The notes under the pieces: generated by a model | What the model saw: only the letters and a program-made list of their open reading frames with translations | The model's database searches: none | What the model was told of the DNA's origin: nothing | Shown: piece by piece, positions 7,418 through 16,082 of the stretch | Numbering within the stretch: the stretch's first letter is position 1 | Layout of the letters: each line of letters opens with the position of its first letter | From: Paenibacillus marchantiophytorum | Lineage (GTDB): Bacteria; Bacillota; Bacilli; Paenibacillales; NBRC-103111 | Length of the DNA stretch: 38,066 nucleotides | Direction: 5' to 3' | NCBI RefSeq assembly: GCF_014640555.1 | Contig: NZ_BMHE01000062.1 | Coordinates: 357 to 38,422 of the forward strand | Position numbers and translations under genes: made by a program

Positions 7418-10400
7418 ATGTTTATTCATTTAAAGAAAATACTTATTATTACGCTAGCAACTACGGTCGTCGCAACGTCAAACATTCCTCTGTTAGGAAA
7501 CTCGCTCACTGCATCTGCCGCAATTGCTCCCTCTGATTATGCTCTGCACATGCTTTTTGAGGATAATTTGACGGATAGTTCGCAAAATCCAGTAACTGCA
7601 ACGCCTGTTGGGGGATTGTCTTATGATGCAGGACGGATCGGCCGAGCACTGAATATTGATTCTCCAAACGGAGCAAAGCAATACGTGAACTTAGGCAATC
7701 CGAACAATCTTCAATTCGGTACCGAAACGAGTTTCAGCCTTTCTTTCTGGGTGAAATCGAATGGTGTTTCATCAGATCCTCCGATTATCTCGAATAAAGA
7801 CTGGGACGACGGAAGCAGTGTCGGCTATGTTGTCGCTTTAAAGGATACGCGCTTAATGTGGAACTATAATACGGCTGGCGGTTCAAGAAGGGATGCATCT
7901 ATTCCTAACGTTGTGGACGGCGCTTGGCATCACATCGTAATTTCGCATGATAGAACTTCTGGACGCGTTGATTTTTATAAAGACGGAAACCCTGTAACGG
8001 TGAACATATCGAATGGAAGTAAATATAACAACATTTCAAGCGCAGTAGATATTGCTGGACGGACAGGTACGCTGGATTCCAGTTTGCCAACGATGATTGG
8101 CAATGACGGTACCGGTAAATATTCGGCCAATTTGAAAGCGCAGCTTGATGATTTACAGATTTTGCGAAGAGCCGTTACGGCGCAAGAAGTTTTAGATGCC
8201 TATAACGCAATTCCTCCCCTTGCCCCTGAAAAATTCAATGGATCTCTGAATTTGATAGGCGCCCAGCATACCGTTCAGGCTTCGCAATTCCACTACAATC
8301 TGGATCTTCGTACCCCGACAATGAACAAATCGATCGATAAAGCAGATGTTGAACTCACCTATGACAGTCAATTATTTGAGTTTGTCAGTGCGTCGCGCGC
8401 CACTTCCATTGACACTTCCGTGCCGGGAATCGTGAAGCTGAGTTTGCCTGGAGGGATCGTTTACAGTAACACCAATCCGCTTGAATTTCAGAATTCCAGA
8501 ATTTCCGAGCTGATTTTCAAAGCCAAAGCCCCTTCCGGACAAGGAACCATTGGAGTGAAGAACACGGATTTCTATAACGGTGCGAATAAATTAGAAATTG
8601 AATCTTTGAATAAGCCGCCTGCTACTGTTCAAATCCATTCCAAAGCGCCTGAAGATTTCAATAAGGACGGCCATGTGACGGTTGGGGATATTGTTTTGGC
8701 CCAAGGCAACTCTGATCAGCTCATACATCAAATCGCCGACAAAGCCAAATTTACGCCTTATAAACGTGTTGTTGTCATCGGGATTGACGGCGGAGGCGTT
8801 TCGGTTTCGCCAAATGCTCCCTATTGGGAAACTGACCGCTCCATCAAGGGGACAGTCGGAAGCCGCCTGAACATCCCAACGATTAGAAACATCATTGAAC
8901 ATGGCGCTGTCTCCTATACCGTCAAAACAACGCTGCCATCTAGTTCTTCTCCGAACTGGGGCGCGATGATATCCGGTGTTGATTACAGTAAACATAACAT
9001 TAGTAATGATATAAGCGCAGCTTATACCTATGATGAAGCCTCCTCTTATCCGTCATTTTTTAAAAAAGTGAGATCAGTTATGCCCGAAACAAAACTAGCC
9101 GCTTTTCTAACTTGGAACAACATTTTCACTGGTCATATCGAACCGTCTGTCGGTGTTGAGGACTACCCCTCGAACGATGAAGGCAATGCCGCTGCCTTCG
9201 CTCAGTATGCAGCAGATGGGAAAGCCGCCGATGCATCCGTCATTTTCATACATATGGATGAAATGGATCATGCGGGACACGGCGATGGTTTCTATACGAA
9301 GAACTATTATGATCAATTAACGAAAGTCGACTTGAATGTAGCAGTGATTTACAATGCTTTGAAAGATAATGATCTGCTCGAAGATACGCTCCTTATCATG
9401 CTGCCTGATCATGGCGGAGGCACCGAGAATGCCGATGGTACGTTAGGAAGCTCCACTTCGCACGGCCAAGACTCACCGCTGGCCACGACCACATTCATGG
9501 CGGCGAACGGAAGAACGGTAGCTGCCGATGTCGGGAAAGAGAAACTATTGCAAGGCGGCACAACCAAGGATTTGGCAGCGACCGTACTCACAGCCCTGGG
9601 CGTCAATTCAACGATTGGCGATTCCAAGGTGATTAACGGCATGTTCATCCAGCAGAAAGATCAAAACAAACCGAATGCTTCCAACTTGAAATTAACCAAA
9701 GTCGTCTCTTCAGCTACGCAGCAAGTAAAAAGATACGAGCTGTCCATCAGCGAGCTGAAATCGGATGCCAAAGCGCTGGACCTTGAGATCCAGACAAATG
9801 ATTTGATGGTCACATCCGTGGAACCTTCTCAACCCGGCGTCAAGGTGCTGCGCAATGAGACGGCAAACGGTGTGACCAGAATTATCCTTTCCTCGGATAC
9901 AGCCATTGCTGCAAATCAGCCCATTGTCAATATCCTCGTTGGAGCGCAGGGAGCTAATCCCTCCGCTGCTCTGAAAGACGCCATGGTCGCCGATTCGCAG
10001 GCAAAAGAAACAATGCCGAACTTGATCGGCGTAGAAAAACAAGAAAGCGATGTTATTCCAGTTACAGGCGTAGAAGTCACGAACGCGAATTTAACAATCT
10101 ATGAGGGACAGACCGCCGAGCTTACCGCAAAAGTACTGCCTGCTGCAGCGAGCAATCAGGCGGTGACATGGACCACAAGCGATTCTTCGGTCGCGGCACT
10201 TGAATCCAGGGGTAACAAGGCCGTTATTACTGGTATCAAATCAGGTACGGCAACGATTACGGCGACTGCAGCGGATGGAAACTTTACATCGCAAAGCACT
10301 GTCACTGTGCAAGCTAAACCTGTAGAAACGACATTATACTCCATCAAATTGAATGGGAAGACTTCACTGAATATCGACCAGCAAGACCAGACCGTCGTTC

Positions 10401-11623
10401 AGGCGACGTATAGTGATAACAGTGTGGTTCAGCCTGTTTCCGGTGTCGTTTTCAGCAGTACGGTTCCAACTGTAGCAACTGTTGATTCGCAAGGTTTGGT
10501 AAGCGCGCTTGGGGTGGGGACGACAGTCATTGGAGCAACATATGGCGGTTTGATGGATCAGTATACGCTTACGGTCATTCATTCTGGGCCTGCTGAAACG
10601 ACATTGTCTTCCATTAAATTGAACGGAAAAGCTTCATTGTATATAGGCCAGCAGGATCAAACGAAGGTTAAGGCGAAATACAGCGATAACAGCGAGACCC
10701 AACCTGTGTTCGGCATAACTTTCAGCAGCAGTGCCCCATCTGTCGCGTCCGTTAACTCGCAAGGTTTGGTAAGCGCGCTTGGGGAGGGTACGACAGTCAT
10801 TGGAGCGACGTATGGCGGATTAATGGATCAGTATACACTGACGGTCAATGCTTCATCGACAGAGAGAGAGACAGAGACAGACTACCAGCCTGCGCCAGCC
10901 GCGCCGAAAGAGCAGACTAAGCCTGTGGAACCTGCAAAACCGGTCGAACCGATTAAACCCGCGCTTCCAGAAGTATTTAATCAAGAGCTTGTCAAGCTGG
11001 ACACGCTGATCAAAAGTATGGAATCCAAAGTCAAAGAAGCGAATAAGCAAAGCAACACCATTTCTTTCACAGATTTGCCTGCTGCGCATTGGGCAGGGAA
11101 CCTCATTCACAAATTCGCAGCACTAGGTGTCGTTCAAGGGTATGAGAACGGAACTTTCGAGCCTGATGGCAAGGTAACGCGTGCAGAGTTTGCGACTCTC
11201 ATTTCCCGTATATTCGAAATTAACGGTGAGCCTGTTCGCAACGTGACACTGAATGATCTGAACACGCATTGGGCGAAAACAGTGATCGAAAAACTGGCCA
11301 ATCTTGGCATCTTGAACGGTTACGAAGATTCTTCATTCAAACCGGATGCAACGATCAGCCGTGCTGAGATGGTAGCTATCGTCAGCCGCATCGTAAACAT
11401 AAGCTCTGTTCAACAGGAAAGCACATCTAGCTTCGCCGATATTAATAGCTCTTTTGCCGAGGAGCAAATCAAAGAAGCATCCAAAGCGGGAATCATTAGC
11501 GGATTAGGCGATGGTCAGTTCCATCCGAATAGTCCTGCGACCCGCGCTGAGGCGCTTACAGCCATTATGAATATCCTAAATCTTAATCCACAAATTAAGC
11601 AGTTGTTGGACAGCTTGAAATAA
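7418..11623 (+). CDS. SLH-anchored multidomain phosphodiesterase/phosphatase-superfamily protein
   Basis: A 1401-residue secreted protein. The ATG at 7418 follows TTGGAGG by a normal spacing; an upstream in-frame ATG has no such site. Signal peptide about 1-34. Then: LamG-like laminin/concanavalin fold (about 40-265); cohesin-like beta sandwich (270-408); one calcium-type dockerin repeat DFNKDGHVTVGDI (413-425); an alkaline-phosphatase-superfamily domain resembling type I phosphodiesterase/nucleotide pyrophosphatase (447-750). Its metal-site motifs are VIGIDGGG, MDEMDHAGHGDG and LPDHGGG, with PSSSSPNWGAMISG at the nucleophile position. A further sandwich, one BIG2 domain (879-966) and two near-identical Ig-like repeats (971-1144) follow, then a Pro/Glu linker and three SLH domains (about 1215-1389) that would bind the cell-wall polymer. 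The substrate (phosphodiester or related ester) is unknown. Confidence 0.88.
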   Translation: MFIHLKKILIITLATTVVATSNIPLLGNSLTASAAIAPSDYALHMLFEDNLTDSSQNPVTATPVGGLSYDAGRIGRALNIDSPNGAKQYVNLGNPNNLQFGTETSFSLSFWVKSNGVSSDPPIISNKDWDDGSSVGYVVALKDTRLMWNYNTAGGSRRDASIPNVVDGAWHHIVISHDRTSGRVDFYKDGNPVTVNISNGSKYNNISSAVDIAGRTGTLDSSLPTMIGNDGTGKYSANLKAQLDDLQILRRAVTAQEVLDAYNAIPPLAPEKFNGSLNLIGAQHTVQASQFHYNLDLRTPTMNKSIDKADVELTYDSQLFEFVSASRATSIDTSVPGIVKLSLPGGIVYSNTNPLEFQNSRISELIFKAKAPSGQGTIGVKNTDFYNGANKLEIESLNKPPATVQIHSKAPEDFNKDGHVTVGDIVLAQGNSDQLIHQIADKAKFTPYKRVVVIGIDGGGVSVSPNAPYWETDRSIKGTVGSRLNIPTIRNIIEHGAVSYTVKTTLPSSSSPNWGAMISGVDYSKHNISNDISAAYTYDEASSYPSFFKKVRSVMPETKLAAFLTWNNIFTGHIEPSVGVEDYPSNDEGNAAAFAQYAADGKAADASVIFIHMDEMDHAGHGDGFYTKNYYDQLTKVDLNVAVIYNALKDNDLLEDTLLIMLPDHGGGTENADGTLGSSTSHGQDSPLATTTFMAANGRTVAADVGKEKLLQGGTTKDLAATVLTALGVNSTIGDSKVINGMFIQQKDQNKPNASNLKLTKVVSSATQQVKRYELSISELKSDAKALDLEIQTNDLMVTSVEPSQPGVKVLRNETANGVTRIILSSDTAIAANQPIVNILVGAQGANPSAALKDAMVADSQAKETMPNLIGVEKQESDVIPVTGVEVTNANLTIYEGQTAELTAKVLPAAASNQAVTWTTSDSSVAALESRGNKAVITGIKSGTATITATAADGNFTSQSTVTVQAKPVETTLYSIKLNGKTSLNIDQQDQTVVQATYSDNSVVQPVSGVVFSSTVPTVATVDSQGLVSALGVGTTVIGATYGGLMDQYTLTVIHSGPAETTLSSIKLNGKASLYIGQQDQTKVKAKYSDNSETQPVFGITFSSSAPSVASVNSQGLVSALGEGTTVIGATYGGLMDQYTLTVNASSTERETETDYQPAPAAPKEQTKPVEPAKPVEPIKPALPEVFNQELVKLDTLIKSMESKVKEANKQSNTISFTDLPAAHWAGNLIHKFAALGVVQGYENGTFEPDGKVTRAEFATLISRIFEINGEPVRNVTLNDLNTHWAKTVIEKLANLGILNGYEDSSFKPDATISRAEMVAIVSRIVNISSVQQESTSSFADINSSFAEEQIKEASKAGIISGLGDGQFHPNSPATRAEALTAIMNILNLNPQIKQLLDSLK
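10328..10848 (+). repeat. internal tandem duplication encoding two Ig-like domains
   Basis: Segments 10328-10578 and 10596-10848 are very similar at DNA level with a period of about 268 bases. Long identical blocks occur around CAAGGTTTGGTAAGCGCGCT and GACAGTCATTGGAGC. High DNA identity inside a gene suggests a recent duplication or ongoing gene conversion of the spacer domain. Confidence 0.85.
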
Positions 11624-11654
11624 GCGATTCTGAGAATGGAGATAGCTTACCTGC

Positions 11655-12545
11655 TCACCCAAGGGCAGGGTTCTCAAGCTTTGCAATAAAGGCAGCAGCA
11701 GCCGTCGAAAGCGGCATATTGCGCAAAGTAATAATGCCAATTTTGGTGGATGGGATCGTTGCGTCCAAGTTTACTTCAAACAAACTGCCCTCGGCGAGTT
11801 CCTTCGCGACGAATTCCTTTGTGACGAAGGAGACGCCAAATCCGATCTTCGCGAATTCAATCAGCAGATCCACGCTGCCCAGCTCGATCTCCGGCTCCAG
11901 CATGAGGCCATGGTCGCTGAATAGACGGGTGACGAATTTCCGCGAGGAGCTGTTGCTAGAAAATAAGATGATTGGGTATTTCAGCAGGTCAGCAAGGGAC
12001 ACCTTGCCTAGAGCCAGCTCGGGGTATTTCGGTCCGGTCACGAAGCAATCTTGGATGGTAATGCCCTCACGGACTTGCATCTGTTCATCCTGAATAGGCG
12101 TCCTGACGATCCCGATATCGATTTTCCCTTCCTTCAATTGTTTCACAATTTCCGGTGTGGTGCCGTTTACCAGATTGATTTGCACATGTGGATATTGGTC
12201 ATGAAAAGACTCAAGGAAAGGAAGCAGGTAGTGCTTGCACAAAGAGTCGCTGCCGCCGATTTTGATTTCCCCGCTGGAGAAGGTTCGAAGTTCATGCAGT
12301 TTTTCTTCCGCGAGGGAAATGAAATTGTACGCTTGCTCGATATAGGAAAATAAAACGGAACCTTCCTTGGTCAGTTCTACCCCTTTGGATGTGCGGGCAA
12401 ATAATTGCAGCTTCAATTGACCCTCTAATAATTTAATCGAGTGAGAGACGCTGGGTTGGGTAATGTACAGCTCTTTGGCGGCCTTGGAAAGGCTTCCAGA
12501 TTTGGCGGTCAAATAAAATACTTTGTACAGCTCAAAATTAACCAT
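11655..12545 (-). CDS. LysR-family transcriptional regulator
   Basis: A 296-residue LysR protein. The N-terminal winged helix-turn-helix reads FELYKVFYLTAKSGSLSKAAKELYITQPSVSHSIKLLE (residues 4-41), followed by a periplasmic-binding-like effector domain starting near residue 90 with GEIKIGGSDSLCKHYLLPFL. I chose the ATG at 12545, where AGAAGGTG lies at normal distance; a longer reading begins at 12581. It is divergent from the transketolase operon and probably controls it, acting as LysR proteins do at a shared promoter region. The effector could be a sugar phosphate, as for CbbR or CcpC relatives, but this is inference. Confidence 0.92.
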   Translation of the reverse strand: MVNFELYKVFYLTAKSGSLSKAAKELYITQPSVSHSIKLLEGQLKLQLFARTSKGVELTKEGSVLFSYIEQAYNFISLAEEKLHELRTFSSGEIKIGGSDSLCKHYLLPFLESFHDQYPHVQINLVNGTTPEIVKQLKEGKIDIGIVRTPIQDEQMQVREGITIQDCFVTGPKYPELALGKVSLADLLKYPIILFSSNSSSRKFVTRLFSDHGLMLEPEIELGSVDLLIEFAKIGFGVSFVTKEFVAKELAEGSLFEVNLDATIPSTKIGIITLRNMPLSTAAAAFIAKLENPALG

Positions 12546-12595
12546 ATAGACACCTTCTATACCTAGTATCGAAACTATCAATTATTTGAATGGCT

Positions 12596-12623
12596 GATCT
12601 ACTCTTATAATAAGGAGTAGATC
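12596..12623 (+). promoter_or_regulatory. perfect inverted repeat framing the -10 box of the transketolase operon
   Basis: GATCTACTC (12596-12604) and GAGTAGATC (12615-12623) are exact inverted repeats separated by ten bases that contain TATAAT (12606-12611). The -35 region is poor (TTATTT at 12582-12587). Occupancy would block polymerase, so this reads as a repressor operator rather than a classic upstream LysR activator site. Confidence 0.7.
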
Positions 12624-12660
12624 CAGCAATTACAACTTAAATGATGGAGGCGAACTTCTT

Positions 12661-14688
12661 TTGAATCAAGCCACAACTAGTTTAGAAACATTAAGCATTA
12701 ATACGATCCGGACCTTGACGATCGACGCTGTTGAGAAAGCAGCGATGGGTCATCCCGGTATGCCAATGGGAGCAGCGCCTATGGCGTATGCGCTTTGGAC
12801 GCAGCACTTGAAGCATAATCCGGCCAATCCCAAGTGGGTGGATCGCGATCGATTCGTATTATCGGCGGGCCATGGCTCGATGCTGCTCTACAGCCTGCTG
12901 CATTTGAGCGGCTACGATGTGACGATTGAAGACATTAAGGAATTCCGCCAATGGGGAAGCCGGACACCTGGGCACCCAGAGTACGGGCATACAGCAGGCG
13001 TGGAAGCTACAACGGGGCCTCTAGGGCAAGGCGTTGCTATGGCTGTAGGTATGGCAATGGCCGAAGCGCACCAAGCTTCCGTTTATAATAAACCGAATTT
13101 CCCGGTCGTAGATCACTATACGTATGGGATTTGCGGGGATGGCGATTTAATGGAAGGCGTTTCATCTGAGGCTGCCTCCCTGGCGGGGCATTTGAAATTG
13201 GGCAAATTAATCGTGCTCTACGATTCCAACGATATTTCACTTGACGGTGAACTGAATATGTCGTTCTCCGAGAATGTTAAGACGCGTATTGAATCCTACG
13301 GATGGCAATACTTACGTGTGGAAGAGCAGAACAACGTCGAGGCGATTTCCGCCGCTATCGCCGAGGGCAAGGCGGATCTCGAGCGCCCAACGCTGATCGA
13401 GATCAAAACAACGATCGGCTACGGCAGCCCGAACAAAGCCGGCAAAGGCGGCCACGGCGGCACGCACGGCTCGCCGCTTGGCAAAGAAGAGCTGCTGCTG
13501 ACGAAGCAGGCGCTCGGTTGGCCTTTGGAGCCGGATTTCTATGTGCCGGCTGAGGTTTACAAGCACTTCGCCCACTTCAAGCAGTTGGGCGGAGAAGCTC
13601 AAACTGCCTGGGAGCAGCTGTGGAACAGCTACCAGGCAGCTTATCCTGAGCTCGCGCAGCAGTTCTTGCTCGCGAGCAGCGGCGAGCTGCCGGCCGATTG
13701 GAAGGCCGATATGCCGCGCTTTACCCCGGAGAGCGGCGCGATCTCGACGCGTACGGCATCCGGCAAAGTGATTAACGGCTTGGCGAAGCGGGTACCTTAT
13801 CTTGTAGGCGGCTCTGCCGATCTGGCAAGCTCCAACTTCACCATGATTAATGACGCCGCGGCGTTTAGCAGCGCGGATTATAGCGGCCGCAACTTCTGGT
13901 TCGGCGTCCGTGAATTCGCCATGGGCGCAGCCTTGAACGGCATGCTGCTGCACGGCGGCGTGCGTGCCTTCGGCGGAACGTTCCTCGTGTTCAGCGACTA
14001 CCTGCGCGGCGCGATTCGCTTGTCCGCGCTGATGAAGCTGCCGGTGGCGTACGTCTTCACGCACGACAGCATCGCTGTCGGCGAAGACGGTCCGACGCAT
14101 CAGCCGATCGAACAAATCCCATCCCTGCGGATGATTCCGGATGTGACGCTGTTCCGTCCTGCGGACGCGAACGAAACGGCTGCCGCTTGGCAGTATGTCC
14201 TCGAGGCGAAGGAAGGTCCTTTCGTATTCGCGCTTTCGCGCCAGAACCTGCCGGTGCTTCCGGGCACGGACACGCTTGCTTTTGACCATATTCATCAAGG
14301 GGCCTATGTGTTGTCCGATGTGGCTGCTGGCGAAACCATCGCTGTTCAGCTTATCGCGACAGGTTCTGAAGTAAGCCTTGCACTTGACGTGAAGAAGCAG
14401 TTGGCGCAAGATGGTATTGGGGCTCGTGTGATTTCGATGCCAAGCCGTGAACTGTTCGAAGGGCAGCCTGAAGAAGTGCGAAATGCCGTACTGTTACCGA
14501 ATGTACAGGCGAATGTCGTTCTGGAGATGGCTTATCCTGCTGGTTGGGAAGAAATTACGGGCGGCAGCGGCTTCGTTGTCGGGATTCGTAAGTTCGGGGC
14601 ATCGGCCAAGGCGGATCGTGTGATTCGTGAATATGGCTTTACCGCAGAAGCAATCGTACAACAAATCAGACAGAAGTATTTCCAATAA
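12661..14688 (+). CDS. tkt: transketolase
   Basis: A 675-residue transketolase of normal length. It transfers a two-carbon ketol unit between sugar phosphates with thiamine diphosphate in the non-oxidative pentose phosphate pathway. Visible motifs: SAGHGSMLLYSLLHLSGY near residue 65, the thiamine-diphosphate/Mg motif GDGDLMEGVSSEA near 158, TTIGYGSPNKAGKGGHG with a catalytic-region histidine, and the pyrimidine-domain motifs FGVREFAMGAALNG and THDSIAVGEDGPTHQP. Translation appears to start at TTG with GGAGG about ten bases upstream. It is followed by transaldolase and a YhcH-family gene in one probable operon, divergent from a LysR regulator. Many genomes keep tkt elsewhere, so this may be a second, regulated copy. 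Confidence 0.97.
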   Translation: MNQATTSLETLSINTIRTLTIDAVEKAAMGHPGMPMGAAPMAYALWTQHLKHNPANPKWVDRDRFVLSAGHGSMLLYSLLHLSGYDVTIEDIKEFRQWGSRTPGHPEYGHTAGVEATTGPLGQGVAMAVGMAMAEAHQASVYNKPNFPVVDHYTYGICGDGDLMEGVSSEAASLAGHLKLGKLIVLYDSNDISLDGELNMSFSENVKTRIESYGWQYLRVEEQNNVEAISAAIAEGKADLERPTLIEIKTTIGYGSPNKAGKGGHGGTHGSPLGKEELLLTKQALGWPLEPDFYVPAEVYKHFAHFKQLGGEAQTAWEQLWNSYQAAYPELAQQFLLASSGELPADWKADMPRFTPESGAISTRTASGKVINGLAKRVPYLVGGSADLASSNFTMINDAAAFSSADYSGRNFWFGVREFAMGAALNGMLLHGGVRAFGGTFLVFSDYLRGAIRLSALMKLPVAYVFTHDSIAVGEDGPTHQPIEQIPSLRMIPDVTLFRPADANETAAAWQYVLEAKEGPFVFALSRQNLPVLPGTDTLAFDHIHQGAYVLSDVAAGETIAVQLIATGSEVSLALDVKKQLAQDGIGARVISMPSRELFEGQPEEVRNAVLLPNVQANVVLEMAYPAGWEEITGGSGFVVGIRKFGASAKADRVIREYGFTAEAIVQQIRQKYFQ

Positions 14689-14722
14689 GAACCCAACAGG
14701 GGAGAAAAGGTAGGGATACAGG

Positions 14723-15379
14723 ATGAAATTGTTTATCGACACAGCCAATGTAGAAGAAATTCGTAAAGCGCACGCGTTAGGCGTAGTTGCGGGGGTTACG
14801 ACTAATCCTTCACTGATTGCCAAAGAAGGAAGAGACTTTTTTGAAACTGTCAAAGAAATCATTTCCATCGTAGGCGATGTACCAATCAGTGCAGAAGTCG
14901 TTTCCTTGAAAGCTGACGAAATGGTAGAGCAAGGCAAGAAGCTCGCTAAGCTTAGCCCGAATGTTGTGATCAAGCTGCCAATGACGTTAGATGGCCTGCA
15001 AGCAACAAGCGTCTTCCGTTCACTGGGCATCCCAACGAATGTAACGCTGATTTTCAGCTCGACACAAGCTTTGTTGGCTGCTCGCGCAGGTGCTACGTAT
15101 GTATCGCCGTTTATCGGCCGTTTGGACGATATCAATCAAGTGGGGATGAATCTGATCAAAGAGATCAGCCAAATTTTCCAAGTACACGGGATTAAATCCG
15201 AAATTATCTCTGCCAGCGTTCGTCACTCTGCGCACGTGATTGAGGCTGCACTTGCAGGGTCCCATATTGCTACTGTGCCATATAAAGTAATCGAGTCTAT
15301 GAGCAAACATCCGCTGACTGATGCAGGTATTGAGAAATTCCTAGCCGATTGGGAAGGCGCGAAACAAGAGAAGTTCTAA
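14723..15379 (+). CDS. tal: small transaldolase / fructose-6-phosphate aldolase family
   Basis: A 218-residue protein of the short (TalC/FSA-type) transaldolase subfamily. It starts MKLFIDTANVEEIRKAHALG and carries GVTTNPSLIAKEG and the Schiff-base lysine in NVVIKLPMT (about residue 86), then NVTLIFSSTQALLAARAGATYVSPFIGR and SVRHSAHV. It exchanges dihydroxyacetone units between sugar phosphates; sequence alone does not separate transaldolase from fructose-6-phosphate aldolase activity. It lies 34 bases after transketolase, and the pair would complete the non-oxidative pentose phosphate branch. Confidence 0.95.
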   Translation: MKLFIDTANVEEIRKAHALGVVAGVTTNPSLIAKEGRDFFETVKEIISIVGDVPISAEVVSLKADEMVEQGKKLAKLSPNVVIKLPMTLDGLQATSVFRSLGIPTNVTLIFSSTQALLAARAGATYVSPFIGRLDDINQVGMNLIKEISQIFQVHGIKSEIISASVRHSAHVIEAALAGSHIATVPYKVIESMSKHPLTDAGIEKFLADWEGAKQEKF

Positions 15380-15392
15380 GGAGATTTAGAGC

Positions 15393-15878
15393 ATGATTAT
15401 CAGCAATGTGGAGCATTTTGAAGCGGAGCGCCATTTATGGCCTGCGGCTATTCAAAGGGGTATCGACTACATTTTAAATCGCAAGTTAGGTGAGGCAGTG
15501 CTTGGGAGATACGATCTCGAAGGTGAGAAAGGTGTCCTGATGTATGCCAATGTGCAAGAGTCTGTTACTCGTCCTTCCTTGGAGCAGGTGCCGGAATCTC
15601 ATGCCGTCTATACAGATATTCAATTCTTGGTAAGCGGGGAAGAGAAAATTTGTTTCTACAAGCTTCATTCCGGTGCCCAAGTGGTTGATAACAAGTTTGA
15701 GACGCACGATATCGCTTTCTATGAATCTGATCCTGCTGAGCAGGAAACAGAAATCTTGTTAAAGCCTGGCATGTTTGCTGTCTGCTTTCCTTCGGATATT
15801 CACAGACCGAACTGCGTGATAAATGAAAGCCAAACGATAAAGAAAATCGTGGTTAAGGTTCATAAGGATCTTTTATAG
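15393..15878 (+). CDS. YhcH/YjgK/YiaL family protein (DUF386)
   Basis: A 161-residue cupin-like protein. Family marks are HAVYTDIQFLVSGEEKI, FYESDPAEQETEILLKPGMFAVCFPSDIHRPN and the closing IKKIVVKVHKDLL. Members bind a metal through conserved His and Glu residues and are found with sialic acid or sugar-acid genes; one proposed role is anomer or isomer interconversion of sugars. Here it is the third gene after transketolase and transaldolase with an AAGGAG site at normal spacing, pointing to a sugar-phosphate or sugar-acid role in the same regulon. A terminator follows. Confidence 0.9.
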   Translation: MIISNVEHFEAERHLWPAAIQRGIDYILNRKLGEAVLGRYDLEGEKGVLMYANVQESVTRPSLEQVPESHAVYTDIQFLVSGEEKICFYKLHSGAQVVDNKFETHDIAFYESDPAEQETEILLKPGMFAVCFPSDIHRPNCVINESQTIKKIVVKVHKDLL

Positions 15879-15893
15879 ATGTTAGTGTTGGGG

Positions 15894-15938
15894 AAACTTC
15901 TCCGGGTCATGTCGATGACCTCGGGGAAGTTTTTTTTG
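15894..15938 (+). terminator. intrinsic terminator of the tkt operon
   Basis: AACTTCTCCGGGTCAT pairs with ATGACCTCGGGGAAGTT (one bulge and some G-U pairs) around a GTCG loop, followed by eight Ts at 15930-15937. Confidence 0.9.
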
Positions 15939-16082
15939 TTGAAATACAAGAATGGGTATGGGACAGCGAAGCGTACCCTTTATTTCGCAATGAGGGTCTA
16001 TCTATATCTCCCGAGTCTGCGAGTAGGGGGCGTTACACGTGGAGGGATACGGAAAATAAGGCAGCTGAATGTGCTTGTTGGG
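15939..16082. other. noncoding spacer before repeat block
   Basis: No gene or obvious regulatory site is supported. The stretch GCGAAGCGTACCCTTTATTT resembles worn repeat sequence. Confidence 0.35.

Noticed and set aside
13312..14409. Long minus-strand open frame opposite transketolase
   Set aside because: Composition is Arg/His/Ala-rich without domains and it lies fully antisense to a clear tkt gene.
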